A stretch of DNA of 64,000 nt from the NCBI GenBank assembly GCA_043228905.1, contig JBHGNT010000012.1, positions 7,750,001 through 7,814,000 on the forward strand. Reading direction: 5' to 3'. The notes under the pieces were generated by a model. That model worked only from the letters and a program-made list of their open reading frames with translations. It searched no databases and was not told the origin of the DNA. This DNA comes from Azolla caroliniana (lineage: Eukaryota; Polypodiophyta). The number at the start of each line of letters is the position of its first letter. Positions within the stretch are counted from its first letter, which is position 1. A program made the translations under genes and the position numbers. Positions 22,033 to 35,300 of this stretch are shown piece after piece.

Positions 22033-22249
22033 ATGGCATTTGTACTAGTGATCATCTTTAAAAAAGATTCAATAACCTTCATAATATATTGGCATTGATT
22101 CCAGGATGGCATTTGTATTAGTGATCATCTTTAAAAAGGATTCAATAACCTTCATATATTGGCATTGATTCGAGGAATCCGATGACATTTGTACTAGTGA
22201 TCGTCTTTAAAAAGGATTCAATAACCTTCATATTGGCATTGATTGGAGG
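22033..22249. repeat. Three tandem ~75-bp repeats downstream of the armadillo gene
   Basis: ATGGCATTTGTACTAGTGATC starts units at 22033, 22106 and 22182 with few differences. Each unit ends with ATTCAATAACCTTCATA and TTGGCATTGATT. They lie 75-290 bp beyond the stop codon of the gene at 22324-23430, probably in or near its 3' UTR. Confidence 0.85.
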
Positions 22250-22323
22250 CGCGGAATGGATTAAGGATTTTGCGGCCGCATGAGTTTCGAACCTCATGAT
22301 TCGATTCGCTACAAGTAGTAGTA

Positions 22324-23430
22324 TTACACAAGGAATTCGAGAAGCTTGACGGCATTGCGCCGAGCACGGTCGGTTCCACGGTGGGAGAGGGTGAAGACGG
22401 GTTCGAAGGCACCAAAGGTAAGTAAGGAGGAGGAAATAGATGGGGAGTGATGGCAAAGTAGGAGGAGCAGGGCGAGCGCGAATTCCGTGGAAGAAGGCGA
22501 GTAGTAGTTTCCAGATGGGGTACTAGTAGTAGTAGTACCAATACCTCCGAAAGTGTCATTATTCGGGTCATGATGATGGTTGCTAGTAGAGTCATGGAGG
22601 ATCTGGCAAAGGGCGGGGAGGGCGGACGGGTTGCGGAGGAGGGAGGAGCAGCCGTTCGGGCGGCGGCAAAGGGCGGTGAGGAGGGCGAGCCCTTCATTTA
22701 CTAAGAGGCAAGTGCCGGCCCCGGGCCCCCCACTAGCCGATGGGTCATTGGAAATGAGAGCGAGCGAGGCATCGATGGCGCCCGACGCGATGGCCGCACG
22801 GTGGGCTGCCCGCCCACCCGTCTCGAGGAGGCTATATATGGCCGAGGCCGCATCACGGTGCGCACGAGCGCCCGTGTTAAGCCTTAGGATCGAGACGAGC
22901 CCCTCCATGAGGGGAAGCCCAACATTGGGGCCAAGTATATGCATGCCATCATCATCATCATCATCATCATGAAGGAGTAGACTTATGCTACTACTGTTGG
23001 TTCCCTTATTCTTATTGGTCTTGCTCAATTTGCTTGACATGCTAGACTTGCACAAATTGCAGATGAGGGCTGCACAATTCTCCCTAGCTTCCATGGAGGC
23101 CCCTTTGGACAAGACATGGGAAAAGGCATCGATGGCGCCTCGGGTGGAGGCTATGCGGGATCGGTTGGATTCATTCCGGAGCGAGAGATTGAAGAGGGTT
23201 GTGACGGCATGGGTTTGGGTCTCGGGGTCTTGGGCGGAGAGGAGCTCGATAAGGCACGGGATCGTGTCCGTGTGCGCCCCGATCGAGGATCGGTTCGAGG
23301 AGCTCGACTTGGTGAGCCGGCGGAGCTCCCGAGCCGCTTCTCTCCGATCCTCGGCCGGGACACCGCTGCCCCGGAGGGCGAGCACGAGGCGATGGAGATT
23401 ACTAGTGTTATGATCAAGGGTCTCATCCAT
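22324..23430 (-). CDS. Armadillo-repeat protein (PUB-like, no U-box), single exon, 368 aa
   Basis: An intact intronless frame from MDETLDHNTSNLHRL to RRNAVKLLEFLV. Leu-rich helical repeats of about 42 residues with armadillo signatures are visible: IPCLIELLSAQDPETQTHAV followed by TTLFNLSLRNESNRSRI, then AIDAFSHVLSKGASMEARENC, LMEGLVSILRLNTGARAHRD with ASAIYSLLETG, and the closing EPVFTLSHRGTDRARRNAVK. This is the arrangement of the armadillo half of plant U-box E3 ligases (PUB family), but there is no U-box upstream, so it is likely an armadillo-only scaffold. A run of seven Asp (about residue 160) comes from a CAT trinucleotide run at 22946-22969. GC content is clearly higher than the flanks. 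A GA microsatellite (about 23637-23667) lies in the leader and TATAATAAA is near 23697-23705 on the minus strand. The exact function is unknown. Confidence 0.85.
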   Translation of the reverse strand: MDETLDHNTSNLHRLVLALRGSGVPAEDRREAARELRRLTKSSSSNRSSIGAHTDTIPCLIELLSAQDPETQTHAVTTLFNLSLRNESNRSRIASTRGAIDAFSHVLSKGASMEARENCAALICNLCKSSMSSKLSKTNKNKGTNSSSISLLLHDDDDDDDGMHILGPNVGLPLMEGLVSILRLNTGARAHRDAASAIYSLLETGGRAAHRAAIASGAIDASLALISNDPSASGGPGAGTCLLVNEGLALLTALCRRPNGCSSLLRNPSALPALCQILHDSTSNHHHDPNNDTFGGIGTTTTSTPSGNYYSPSSTEFALALLLLLCHHSPSISSSLLTFGAFEPVFTLSHRGTDRARRNAVKLLEFLV

Positions 23431-23630
23431 GTCCCTTTTTTTCTGTGTGTTTTTTTACCTCTCTTGTTTTTAGGGTTGGAAGATGATTCTTATGGCTAGG
23501 GTTTCTGTGGAAAGGAGTGATCTTGAGAGTGCCATGGAGCCTCTCAGATCCGATCCTCTAGGACACATACATATGTATACATCATATATGGAAGAAAGAT
23601 ACAAGAAATGTGTGAAGAAACAAAAAGAGA

Positions 23631-23636
<6 letters not shown>

Positions 23637-23667
<31 letters not shown>
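23637..23667. repeat. (GA)n tract in the 5' leader of the armadillo gene
   Basis: Continuous GAGAGA run, about 210 bp upstream of the start codon, in CT-rich sense on the gene strand. Confidence 0.8.
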
Positions 23668-23671
<4 letters not shown>

Positions 23672-23709
23672 GAAAGAATAATAAACATGGGAAGTGTTTA
23701 TTATAGATT

Positions 23710-26700
23710 TAATACACAATTTGAATTTTCATCACTAAATTATGGTAGAGTTCCTCTTGGGGTGTGCCTCTCTCTTTTGTCTCTCTATCTCTCTCATGGA
23801 CGGACACACCAAACTAAGCGTTTCTTTCGTCCACCCGACCATATCGACCAACTCGGCCATGTGAAAATAAAAGGACTCAACTAAAGACCGCCCAACCAAA
23901 GATTAAGCATTATGGGTCATTGCGGAATTGCCCCGCCCATAAAACTGGTTCTGCTACGAAAGCAACAGGAGCTTCCCATAACCCTCTAAATCAAATCCTT
24001 GTCTTAACAAGCAATCGTCGGAGCACGAAATGTCCTCCAACCTTGCACCGACTGGACACACGGATCGAGAATGTGAAAAGGAAAACCATTGGAACCCAAT
24101 GAACTTCCTTCGAGACTAGACGTGCCCATGATTAATAAAAGAAAACATCGGGGCAAGGAAATCTGTAGAAATGTTTCGGATGATGATCTGTCGTATGACA
24201 AAAAAAGGTTTGCACCATAGATGTAAGGATGTGGGGTGTTCACAACATGGGGCATAAAATGTGCTATAGATGATCAATCTTTTCACACACGTAGGTATCG
24301 GAACCTTGACGCAAACCACACAACTCATCATGTGAACTTTCAATCGACTATATAGGCCTTTGAGCATCCGTAGAAGTATATTATTTCACAACCATGATAT
24401 GAGCATAATGGATAGAAGAGTCTCAAACAAAGAACGCTTTATTGAAAGTAATACTACAATAAAAGTAAAAAGAAAAACATTATGATTCGCATAGAGTGTA
24501 TCATTAACCGATCTCTTCTCTTAAGTTGTGTGAACACCAATCCTTTGAGAAGAAGCCTACTTTTGTCGACTTTTTTATAGTGACCTGACCAATCATTTCC
24601 ACCTTTTCTACCAAACTTTAAACTGTGACCTTCACCTGATAACATTCAATCCTTCAAGTTTCCTTGCTATCCTTTTTATGTGTCTAACCATTCATCTATC
24701 TACAACTTTGCACACACATATATTCCGTGTTATCGACATAAAAAGTTTGAGCCACTACACCTAATCAAACGTTTTTGTCTTGTGTACATGAGTTAAGGAA
24801 AAGACAATGAATGCATTTTATCTAGAACCTATGAGATTACATACCTAAGCTAGAAATCATGGAGGAAAATATGGGTAGGTGCGGGTGGGTGCAATCACAA
24901 GTATATAACTTTTAGATCCCTATTTTATGTTCTCAATAGAATAGACTTCTATTAATCGATGGATTTCTAATATTAAATCAATTTTACATATAACATAAAA
25001 ACCAAATCCAAGAATTTCAAGTCCCATTATACATCAATCCTTTCCAAGAGCTTTATTTGGCCCGAAAGTTTTTGGAAAAAACTAATGATAGTAGAATTTA
25101 CATTTTATACTCCCAAATGTAATTCATACAAAAAATGTAGAGAGATGTTCCAAACTTTTTACAAATAATAAATAAAATATCCGACGACAATATCATCTAA
25201 TAAAACACTTATTTATTTTGTTTTTCACTCCATGATATATTAAAAAGAACAGGTAGTACAAAGGATAAAGCTCGACCTTTTCTATAAAGTACTGCTCATT
25301 TATAGGTGGATAACGTGCAGGCGGCCTTAATGGGATCATACTAAGGAGTATCATTTCATTGAAGCCTTTAGGGATAGCCAGCCACATTGTTGGTTCATTT
25401 GAGATAAACATGCTATCAAGAATCATCACATAGCGCTTACATATTGATCATGCTCTCATAGTATATGGGATTAATCAATTATTAAAGTCAAGGAATTACA
25501 TCCACGCCAAACACATTTATGGAGGCTAGTCAAATTGTTTGTGTTAAGATAAGTCTAACATAATATTCGTTGGATTCTTCAGGGCATTGGGTTGGAAATA
25601 CCAATATCATCATAGTCGATTTGGATGTTCGCGTGATATCTTGGGGAATTTCGATCAATTTTTATGTGGTTGAAATCACAATTATATGCAACAGTTGTCT
25701 ACGTTTGTAGAATATATTGGCTAACAAGTAAACCTTTGCCAATTATCAAGATTCAAAAATCCTGATATGGGATATAACACACATTAATGCACAACATCCC
25801 TCACAAAAAGTATGGTCTTCAGTGGACCTTGTCTAGACTTCTCACATAACCTTGAATATGAAAAGAAGGATATATGAATTAATAAAGTACAAATACATAA
25901 GGATGATGGAGTTCTTCAAAGAGGGATGGGTGTTGAATTGCATTGCACCTTTATACAAAATTTAAAGGCCCATGGCTTGATCCGATTTTGGTGGGGATTC
26001 AACCCACTTCATAAGTACAAAGTGACATTTTGTCTAATTTAATATATGATTTCGTCAAGGTTTTATGATAAGTGCTATCCTTTTAATTAAGAGAAGGCAT
26101 TCAACTCAGACCTTTCCAAGTAATCTAAAAATTACTCGTCTTATGTGGGTTTGTGTTGAATTCTTAATTGACATAGGTTATTTTTCATGAATGAGTTGTG
26201 CCCATTTGTAAGTCAAACTAGAAGAACAATAAGGTTCAAGCTTGTACAAACATATTGCCCCTATCGAATGACTAGGCTAACATACAAAAGAAATATAAGT
26301 GGAATAAAAATGTGAGAACGTTGCCTATGAGTTAGATATGCCATGCTATTGGAGGGATCTCAGAGAGAATTGAGGTAATTTAGGAGGTTTGAGAATACGA
26401 AAGAAGCCTTCCACATGAAATAACTTGGAGCATGGCAAGGGGATGCATAAAGGTAGTAGTAGGAATCCAATTTCCATATATTTTCAAGTAAATTATACAT
26501 TGAATGTCATGATAGGAAATCTTAGGCCTTTATGCTTGTTGGCAGAAGATCGAAGATATTAGAGAAAAGTTTAAGATTGATATTTTGATCATTATGGTTT
26601 CCTTTTGAGCCAAACCTTAGTGGCCATAATGTTGGTGACATGGCTTCCCTTTAGCCCACATAGGGGCTTCAATGGGTCCCATGATGTCCAAGTTCAACTA

Positions 26701-29194
26701 ATCTCCCCTCAAGGGACTATCTCAACCATATCATCCAACCTACCAACACTTTGTTCCCATTGCACGATTATACTATTGCATGAATTTCCATGTCCCCTCA
26801 TTGTTTATCGAGGGCTACAAACCTAATCTATTGTCAGTACCAACTAGCTAGGACACTTTTATATTTTATTGTTCTCTTTGCCAAATTCATAGAACATGTA
26901 TGAGGAAAGGGAGATTGAAAGGAGTTGGGGGTGTTTATCTAAAAATATATTGTCATCTTAATTAAATGGTAGACATATTTTATGCAATTGATGTGAAGCT
27001 TGGTATTCTTGCGACTAGACTATTAAGGAGCAATCATCTAATAACTTGGTCGTTATCATTAAAAATAGGTAAGTTAGGGGTCCACAAGGTATGAAATATA
27101 CGTGATCCACACAAGACCTAGAATTAAGTAAGCATATGTTTAATATAGCTATTCTATGTTAGTGCATTGAAAGTTCAAATATTGTTAATATAGTTTTATA
27201 ATTGTTACAAGGTGCTTCTTAAAGAAAGGTCATCTTATACGTAGTGGTGTAGTGTTCCCTTATGCATTGCAAACCCCAAATAACTCTATCCATACATTGG
27301 AAAACCCATTTCGATTTCCTTTGAATTATACATTCTCGAGACTATTATTTCGAAAAGAAAAATATGGTTGAAGGAAAATATTGTTTCAAGAAATTCCTAA
27401 CCATGCATTTTTCTTCAATTTAAGCATTCGGTACTAATCCTTCAAATTTGACATATTCCAAAACCATACTATATCGCGGCACACACAACAAACAAACAAA
27501 GTTGACATTCGCCAATCAAAGAAACAAAATTGGTTTTTCTCAAGCCCTGTCCAAGTGTCGTCACAATATGAACTACCCAAATATATGATGCCCCTCATAA
27601 AAGTTATGAAAATATGTAACGTAGAAACTCCCTAGAGAAATTAGACATAATTGAATTGATAAAAGATTATCATTAATGGTTAATTAGAATCCCCTACCTT
27701 CCATAAAATAGTTATTACTATTTCGGCAATCTCATGGAATGAAATAGAGAAAATATAAACAAAATTTGTGTACCACTATTAAAGGATAGATGTAATGCTT
27801 CTAGAAACTAGAGAAATATTAGTTGCGTTCAATGCCGTTTAAAGAGATTGCAACATATTGAAAGTAAGCACAATGGCCCGAAATCACTTTCCCAAGTCCG
27901 TGTGGGAAATTAGATGCTAAATTTTTATACACAAAATAGTACAAGAGAACATGAGTCCATGTTTTATATACTCAACCATCCTAAAAAGCCTCCTTATGAA
28001 ATGGAGAATAACCAAACATATATCTAAATTCTAACTACCATTACAACAACATAAATTGATGTGCACATGCTTTGAGCTCACATACATTAAAAATAGAAAT
28101 TGGGGATTGGTGTAATATAGGGCACAAAATCAAAATGTCTTACCTATGTTGTCTCAACATACTAGAAAGAAGAGAACATCTTGACGTGATATTCCGGAAT
28201 TTCTACACGATCTTACTACCTTTCAACAACGGATAATGAAGACACAACTATTGTCAATGACATAAAGCACAATCTTCAGAACATCACAACAATGAAATTT
28301 GGCGAGGAGCGTAGTTCCTTCATTCCAAGTTTTAGTTTTACTTTTTGATCCCATGGACCTTGTTTCCTTGTGGATGTTCATTATTATGATCATTGCCGTA
28401 TTGCTTTTTTTTGTATCGTATTGTGTTTATCCTAATGGTGGTTATTGGTCTATTAAACCATAATCCTTATTTTCACACATCATTGCTACACCATATATCA
28501 CTTCCCCAAAACGACAAGCTACATTAGAATATTAAACTAACAACCTCAAAGTCTTCAAACAAGTAATGCAACCATCACAACTACAGCTCAATCGACATCA
28601 TCTCTAGGATGTCGTTAGTGTCCACTACACTAGCCATGTTGTCTCTCTCTGGAATGCTCCATATACTATGACATCATTCAAACATTTCAAAAGTTCCTGC
28701 AAGGTAGTACTAGCTTTCAAGAATTTACGAGGATGTAACCAAAGTCGACAACACTAGGGAGGCTCATTGCTCATCTACTTGACCACGTGACCAAACCCAT
28801 GGGAGATCGAAATAATGAAATTAGGAAACAATGTAAGCTTTTCCGTTAAACTTTTAGTTTTTCTTTTTGCTCTACAATTTTTAAGTCCCCCATGTTGAGA
28901 GAGCTTTTCGATGGTTGGTTCCATCAGTCATATTGATCGCTTTGTCAATGTTAATATATCATCATATTGTTTCTTTCATAATTAATATATCATCATCATC
29001 ATCTCTTTCTCTTTATCAATGCGTTGACATCAAAGAACTTGACGGTGTGCTTGCTAAGACATCGAAGAACTATCCTCTTTCAAGACTAACCCACCTTTAC
29101 AAAAATCTTGCCAACCCAATACCAAAGAAAATATACAAGTAGTCTATTAGATGCCATGTCCTAAATAGAGGCTTTTATGTTGAACCACTTTTAC
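23710..29194. other. 5.5-kb AT-rich intergenic region, no gene recognised
   Basis: Only short chance frames on both strands, none with a family pattern I know. No LTR, tRNA or tandem array stands out. Old, unrecognisable transposon remains are possible. Confidence 0.55.
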
Positions 29195-29586
29195 TGTTAC
29201 GGGCATGACCATATAATATCCCGTGGTGAGAATTTAGCGTAGTATTCTATACACGTGGATAAGTGCGAGGGTTAAACGAGAGTGTAAAGAAGGGGATGAT
29301 TACTTTTAAATCCTCGGAATTGAGACAACCCATTAGGCCAAGTGTGAACATGGCTAGGGGCCTTGGGTATCGCTATAAATAGAGGCCTAGCTACCCTCAT
29401 TTCATCATCTTGTTGACTACGTCGAGACTCTATCTTGTGGTGGGTCAACTCTTGTAGTGAGCGCGCCAACACCAGGTACGACTCAACGCCATGGTGGTGG
29501 TATGGGACGCCGATCGAGGCTCGAGTTCATCTCGATCCCTTCGCTCGGGAGTGGTCGAGTGGATCGACACCCTTCTTTCTCTCTCC
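29195..29586 (+). repeat. Solo-LTR-like repeat, copy A
   Basis: Starts TGTTACGGGCATGACC and matches 46629-47023 along about 390 bp. It contains a good TATA box (TATAAATA, 29374-29381) followed by a leader-like region and the shared word TCGAGGCTCGAGTTC. No retrotransposon coding sequence adjoins it, so it is probably a solo LTR. The right end may reach further than the part shared with copy B. Confidence 0.65.
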
Positions 29587-30406
29587 CTCCTTTCTTTCTA
29601 TCTACCTAGATCTATCCTTATCTAATGCTTACTTTAGTACGTGTCTCTAATATTTACCCTCTCATCCTTTCAACTATGACTTCTACATAGTAGCATTTTA
29701 GGATCTCTTTGTATTAGACATTGTGATTATGAATCTACTCTATGGTTTAGTACAAAGAGATCCTAGAACAGTACTATGTCACTCTAGAGACTTGCAAATT
29801 ACATTACTCATGTCATAAGAGCTGATTTTATGATCTAATCCATCATTACTCACCTCCAAGAACTCCTTGATGATGCTTTGCTTAGACGGATATAAGTAAT
29901 GTGATATATAGACTCATTTGTGAGGATGCCAATAGGGATACATTTTAATGCTCTACTATTAAGCGACACTCCCTAATTGTATTTTTTTGTACAATTGCAT
30001 TTTGCATAATACAACTCTAGTTCAATTATCTCAATGAATTCCAATGTAGTTCATATTTAAGCTATGTGAGGTTTGATGACACTAAACTATGATATCACGA
30101 TTCCTAACATACATGGACCTCATAGTCAATCTTGGCCTCTTTAGAGACGATAATATAATATCTATTTATCTTTATCACAAAAGTAGATATACTCTCCTCC
30201 ATTCTTCTCTTTAATTGATAAGGAGAGGGTTGTGAAGTTAGTGTAATTTAAAAATGACAACTCACATTACTTTTGGGCTGGCATGGGAAACAAGAAGGGG
30301 TTCAAAAGATATACCAAAAGAATATGGATGTTGTAATGACCAATGGATGCATAAGACATGCATAAATGATTTGGACGATGGGATGCATTCCACTTGCTTT
30401 ATCATG

Positions 30407-30441
<35 letters not shown>

Positions 30442-30488
30442 TTGAATAAATGAGGATTTTTGCAATGTTGATGTACCTAACAATAGGC

Positions 30489-30945
30489 AACGGTTCGGTT
30501 CGGTTCGAGAGGGTCCAAACCAAATCGGTTTGAAACCGAACCGTTAAAATTGTTTGAAACCTTAACCGAACTGAACTGAACACGAAATTGTTAAACCGAA
30601 CCATTAAAAAAAATTCAAACCATTAAGCCATTAAACTGGTAAAATTGTGGTTTCATGGTTCGGTTTCAATTTTTAGCTTTAAAATTAAAAAAAAAATCAT
30701 TATTTAAAATTTTTAAAATTTAAAGATTTTCCTAAAATGTGAGAATAAGGCATGAAAACGAAAAGATTGTTTAAAAACAAAATTTTAAATTTGGTTTAAT
30801 CTTTAAAATAAAAAATAAAAAATAAAAAACAAAAAACCGCCAAACCGCCAAACCGTTTAAACCACGGTTTCTAACGGTTGAAACCGAACCATTAAAAAAA
30901 CTCAAACCGTTCAAACCGTTTAGTTGCAGTTTTGTGGTTCGGCAT
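30489..30945. repeat. AACCG/CGGTT-rich block, possible hAT-like non-autonomous element
   Basis: Both ends are packed with CGGTT or AACCG words in opposite orientation (CGGTTCGGTTCGG at the left, AAACCGTTCAAACCG and GTGGTTCGG at the right) around an A/T-rich core. Such subterminal arrays occur in plant hAT elements. I found no clear 8-bp target duplication, so the identity is tentative. Confidence 0.4.
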
Positions 30946-31839
30946 TGCCAATTGTGAGATGTACCATGACTCTAGGAGATGTAAAGGTTCACAATTCGTG
31001 CAATATATTACAAATGTTTCTAGAAACTTCAAAACCTCTTTTTTTTCTACAAATGGGGAAACCATACTCCCCCATACAATGTTAGAGCATGTGCCATTCT
31101 TCACCATCCATACCATCGTTTCCATATAACCTAGCTCACATTTTGTTTGATGCAAGATAGATGTTGGGGCTTTTGATGAGGTGACTCACTCACTATGCAT
31201 GTTTTTCCTTGAACAAGTTCTTCTTGGTAGAAATATCTATTGTATAGACTATATTCAATAAAGCAAAGATATGGATTATTCTTGATAATATGTAGTTGGA
31301 TCTACCATTTAGGTGCTCGATGTTTTGTGTGTAAAGAATAAATGTAACCTTACATAACAAATTCTCGTCTCGAACAAAATGAAGAGAAAAATACTTACGG
31401 ATATATTGATATACAAAAGGTGCCCTCTATGATCGTGCTTCTAAAGTTGAAACTCTCACTGAAACGTCGAGTGAGTAAATAATGAACTAAAAAGTGCTTC
31501 TATGGATGGAAAGTTCAAGGTTAATGTCGAGAGATACTTCGATGAATGTCAAGAGTGTCGACATGCTTCTTGCAAACGATGTAACCTTTATTTATGGAAT
31601 GTCGTAAATGGTTTCACATTTAGAAAACACCATAGGAATGTGCGAGATTGACTATCTGCAGAAAAGTAGCAGGGAATGTGACAAGGGGAACGTATGAGAG
31701 TTTCTATGTATTTCCATCGAGTGCCCATGGGAATTGATTGGCTTCGTTTAGAAACGGTACAAGCCATTCGAACAACCAGTTTCATGGTCCATATTTCCAT
31801 CACCCGTTTTCTCAGTTACAAGTGCTATTCAATAAATTT

Positions 31840-32003
31840 ATACATACGTATGCGTGTGTGTATGTATGTTATGGTTATCAATAAAATTTATACATATGTA
31901 TGTTATGTATGTATGTATGTATGTATGCGTGTGTGTATGTATGTTATGGTTATCAGTAAATTTATACATATGTATGTTATGTATGTATGCATGCATGCAT
32001 GCA

Positions 32004-32034
<31 letters not shown>

Positions 32035-32125
32035 ATGTATGCATGTATGTATGTATGTATGTATGTATGTATGTATGTATGTATGTATGTATGTATGTAT
32101 GTATGTATGTGTGTGTGTATGTTAT
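31840..32125. repeat. (ATGT)n microsatellite with an ~85-bp duplicated unit
   Basis: Long ATGT array. In its left part the segment GCGTGTGTGTATGTATGTTATGG plus TTATCA and AATTTATACATATG occurs twice (about 31850 and 31927). Confidence 0.9.
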
Positions 32126-32373
32126 GGTTATGTCATGTCATATTTAGCCAATACATACATATATATGTCAAGGGGGGTATCTCCTTAAGGGGGGGCATAT
32201 TTGGGAAATACAGAAAATACAAGGGTACTTTCAGAGTAAACTAAAACCCGAGGGTTTATGATTTCACAGGGTTTTTAGGGTTTCTGTATCAGACAGACAG
32301 AGACAGAGAGAGAGACAGAGAGAGCGAGACCAGAAGCCCTGTTCTGTGTCAGTGATTTCCAGCAAGCTTAGCT

Positions 32374-35300
32374 ATGGCGACAACGAGGTCTCTGTCTCTA
32401 TCTCGTCTTCTCTCTCATCTGGTATTCTCTTTTCTCACCCCACCTTTCTCCCTCACTCTTTCTTCTTTTGTCCTGTTCCTTTTGGTTTGCAGAGTGACAA
32501 CATAACAGCTACACTTATTTACATCTGTCTGATGAACTCTTGTTTCAGGCAGAGGAGACGAGGAAACCAGTTCTCAATAGAAGCTTTAATGGAGTTTATC
32601 GATCGTTTAGGTCATCCCTGTACCCTTGTTTTCCTAATTGTGTTAATTCTTCGATCGTTTAGGTCATCCATATACCATTGTGTACCTTCTTGTGTTAATT
32701 GTTCTTTGTTTACTGTTTCGTATAGCCCATTGCAAAAAGAGAGATTTAAGAGAGAAGTAGGAAGAAATGGTTTTAGATGAACAACTTGATTGCCACGATC
32801 ATATCCATAACAACGCAGATTAAGTGAAATCTAATAGTGAAATCAAGTCTAAATACAGGGCAATGAACATGATCTGTAGTATGGACACTAACATGGTTAG
32901 TACATGTTTAGGATTCAGATATAGGTTAGAGATGATAAAATGAACATGCTTTTTTTCGGTTGGCCACATGCATTGTTCATACATATTTTCTGGGATTTAG
33001 GGTTTATTATGCAGTCAGGAGTCAGTATATGCTAGAGTTAGGATAATCACCATTTCCTAACCTTTGTTATTCTCAGATCAGCATTAGGCAGCCTTGATAG
33101 ATATATTCTTGACACCAACATAGTCCCTGAACAACTGTAGAGTTTAGAGATTAATATGTAATTATTAGTTAAAACCAATGTAGATGTATATACCAACTAG
33201 TATTTGCAGACATATTGGTCACTCTATAGTATAGTTATGGACTTGTTGTATGAGAAAGTTCTGGGTTTTACGGTTTGCTATGTGATGCGAGAGCTCGAAT
33301 TATAGGCGATAGATAGGAGAATCAGCAGGATAATTGTAGTTCAAATGCTGGTATTGTTCATTTATGTGGCTCCTATAGAGTAATGTTTTGATATTTCTTT
33401 AGGAGTCAAATAAAGGCTGGAGATAGATTAATCAGTTTAATATCTGATTCAGAACCATAAAAGGCTAGCCTGATGGGCAATAACCACCTGTGCTGTATGT
33501 AGCTACAGTCTTGAAACTGACATCGTGCATTAATGACTTCTAGGTTTAGTACATTAACTGTGCATGGTTGCCAATGCAGCCTAAGAGGAAAATATAGGCT
33601 TTGGATAGGCCACTCAGAATCCAGAATCCAAATCTCGGAAAATATGGGCTATGGATATTCCAATCTAGGATGGTGCTATGTACACATACACATTGGCTCT
33701 AGCATTATTAGATGGTGCTATGGTCTGGACTATGCACATACTCATTATCCATGCAAAATTCCTAAGGATGTAGGATTGTAATAAAGGTTACCTTTAGGGC
33801 CGTAAGTAAGCAAGCATTCACGTCTAATGGCACATCTGCTATGGGTAGATATAGTCTGCAGTCTGTATTTTGATTCTTTCCGTGAGTATTTCCCAAATAA
33901 CATGTTTAATATGCAATTGGAAGTCTATTAAAGGTAAAGCTAGGACAATCTTTATTGAGGAGGATTTATGTACACTTGTCCTATGGATAGCTATAGTCTT
34001 GCCATGCAGATATGGATATTGTTTCATACAAAAATACTACGGTCTAGGACATTGTCTTTGCAAAGTGCCTAGGGTCTCTGTGAATATTTCCTAAATAACA
34101 TGTTTAATATGCAATCGGAATTCTATTAAAGGTCAAAGCTAGGACAATCTTTGTCGGGGGGGGATTTATGTGCACTTGTGCTATGCACAGCTATAGTTTT
34201 TCATGCAGACATGGAAATTGTTTCATGCAAAAATCCTAGGGTCTAGGACATCATTCTTCCAAAGAATTTTCAATGCCTAGTTCCTAGAGATTAGGGTTCA
34301 ATATATCAGCTAACAGCCTAATATATGCAAGATGCAGTCCATCCTGCATCTGGATGGTGTTATGGCCACTTATGGCATGGCTAGCGATAATTTGAGTTAT
34401 GCACAGGGACATTTTCTACAGGTAATTTTTATATGTAAAAATGGATTACAATCAATTATTGAAGGTACCGAGTCATTGCAACACCCCTACCTTGGTTACC
34501 AAATCTATATGCTGTTATAACAGCTTGAGCACGTGTAAAGGGTTTAGGGTTTAACATGAGTTTTAGGAATCTTGTAATGCTAGAGATCTGAAGTCTAATA
34601 TGGAATAAGAAGTCTGGAAAAGGTCAAGGGGTAGGCCAAACAGCATTTGGCAGCCTTATGGCCAATTGATCTATTCATTGCTATAGTAACCTGCACATCT
34701 GCATTTTCCTTGAGCGCATTTCCTAGGGTTTATCATCTAATATTTGATTAGGAGTCTAATAAATCTAGAGATAGGAAAATAAGCATTTGTGTGTCTAGTG
34801 ATCACTTGCACTATGGATAAATACAATCTAGATGTGGATACTGGATATCAACTCTTCTAGGGTGTTGGAATGTTATCCATGCATAGTTCTGAGATTAAGG
34901 GTTTAATGTGAGATGTTTTGAGTCAATGTAAGCTAGGCGTGAGCATATCAGTGTGAATAGCTATAGTTGGGATTCTGTACTTGTGCATTATCAATGAAGA
35001 GTTCCTAGATTTTAGGTGTCTTGTTACAGATTTTTCTATTCTTCCCATTCGCTACATGAACACATCCACAATCTAGTGATGTACCATGGCAGTGACCATG
35101 GATATGACTTTTACAATATACTAGACTCTCCCCACAGGTCGTACTAAGGACTCGTATAGATTGTATCGGATGCTCATAAGCCTGCAAGTAGGAGAGTCTG
35201 ATCTATTGTTATATAGTTTCTTTCAGTAGTTATAGATAATAGAGATCAACATGTAATGGAGACTCTGTTTATTGAGGGGGTTGTGAAATCTATGTGTCCT

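Larger units (their letters stand above)
29587..32373. other. Intergenic region with microsatellites and an AACCG-rich block
   Basis: Holds a (TA)n run at about 30411-30440, the AACCG-rich block 30489-30945 and an ATGT microsatellite block 31840-32125. No gene pattern was found. The last ~100 bp (CAGACAGAGA-rich) are probably the leader of the DYW gene. Confidence 0.6.

Noticed and set aside
22580-23413. Several long plus-strand frames opposite the armadillo gene
   Set aside because: They are antisense shadows of a GC-rich coding region.
31838-32244. Open frames made of repeating MYVC or HTYI residues
   Set aside because: They are translations of the ATGT microsatellite in all frames, not genes.
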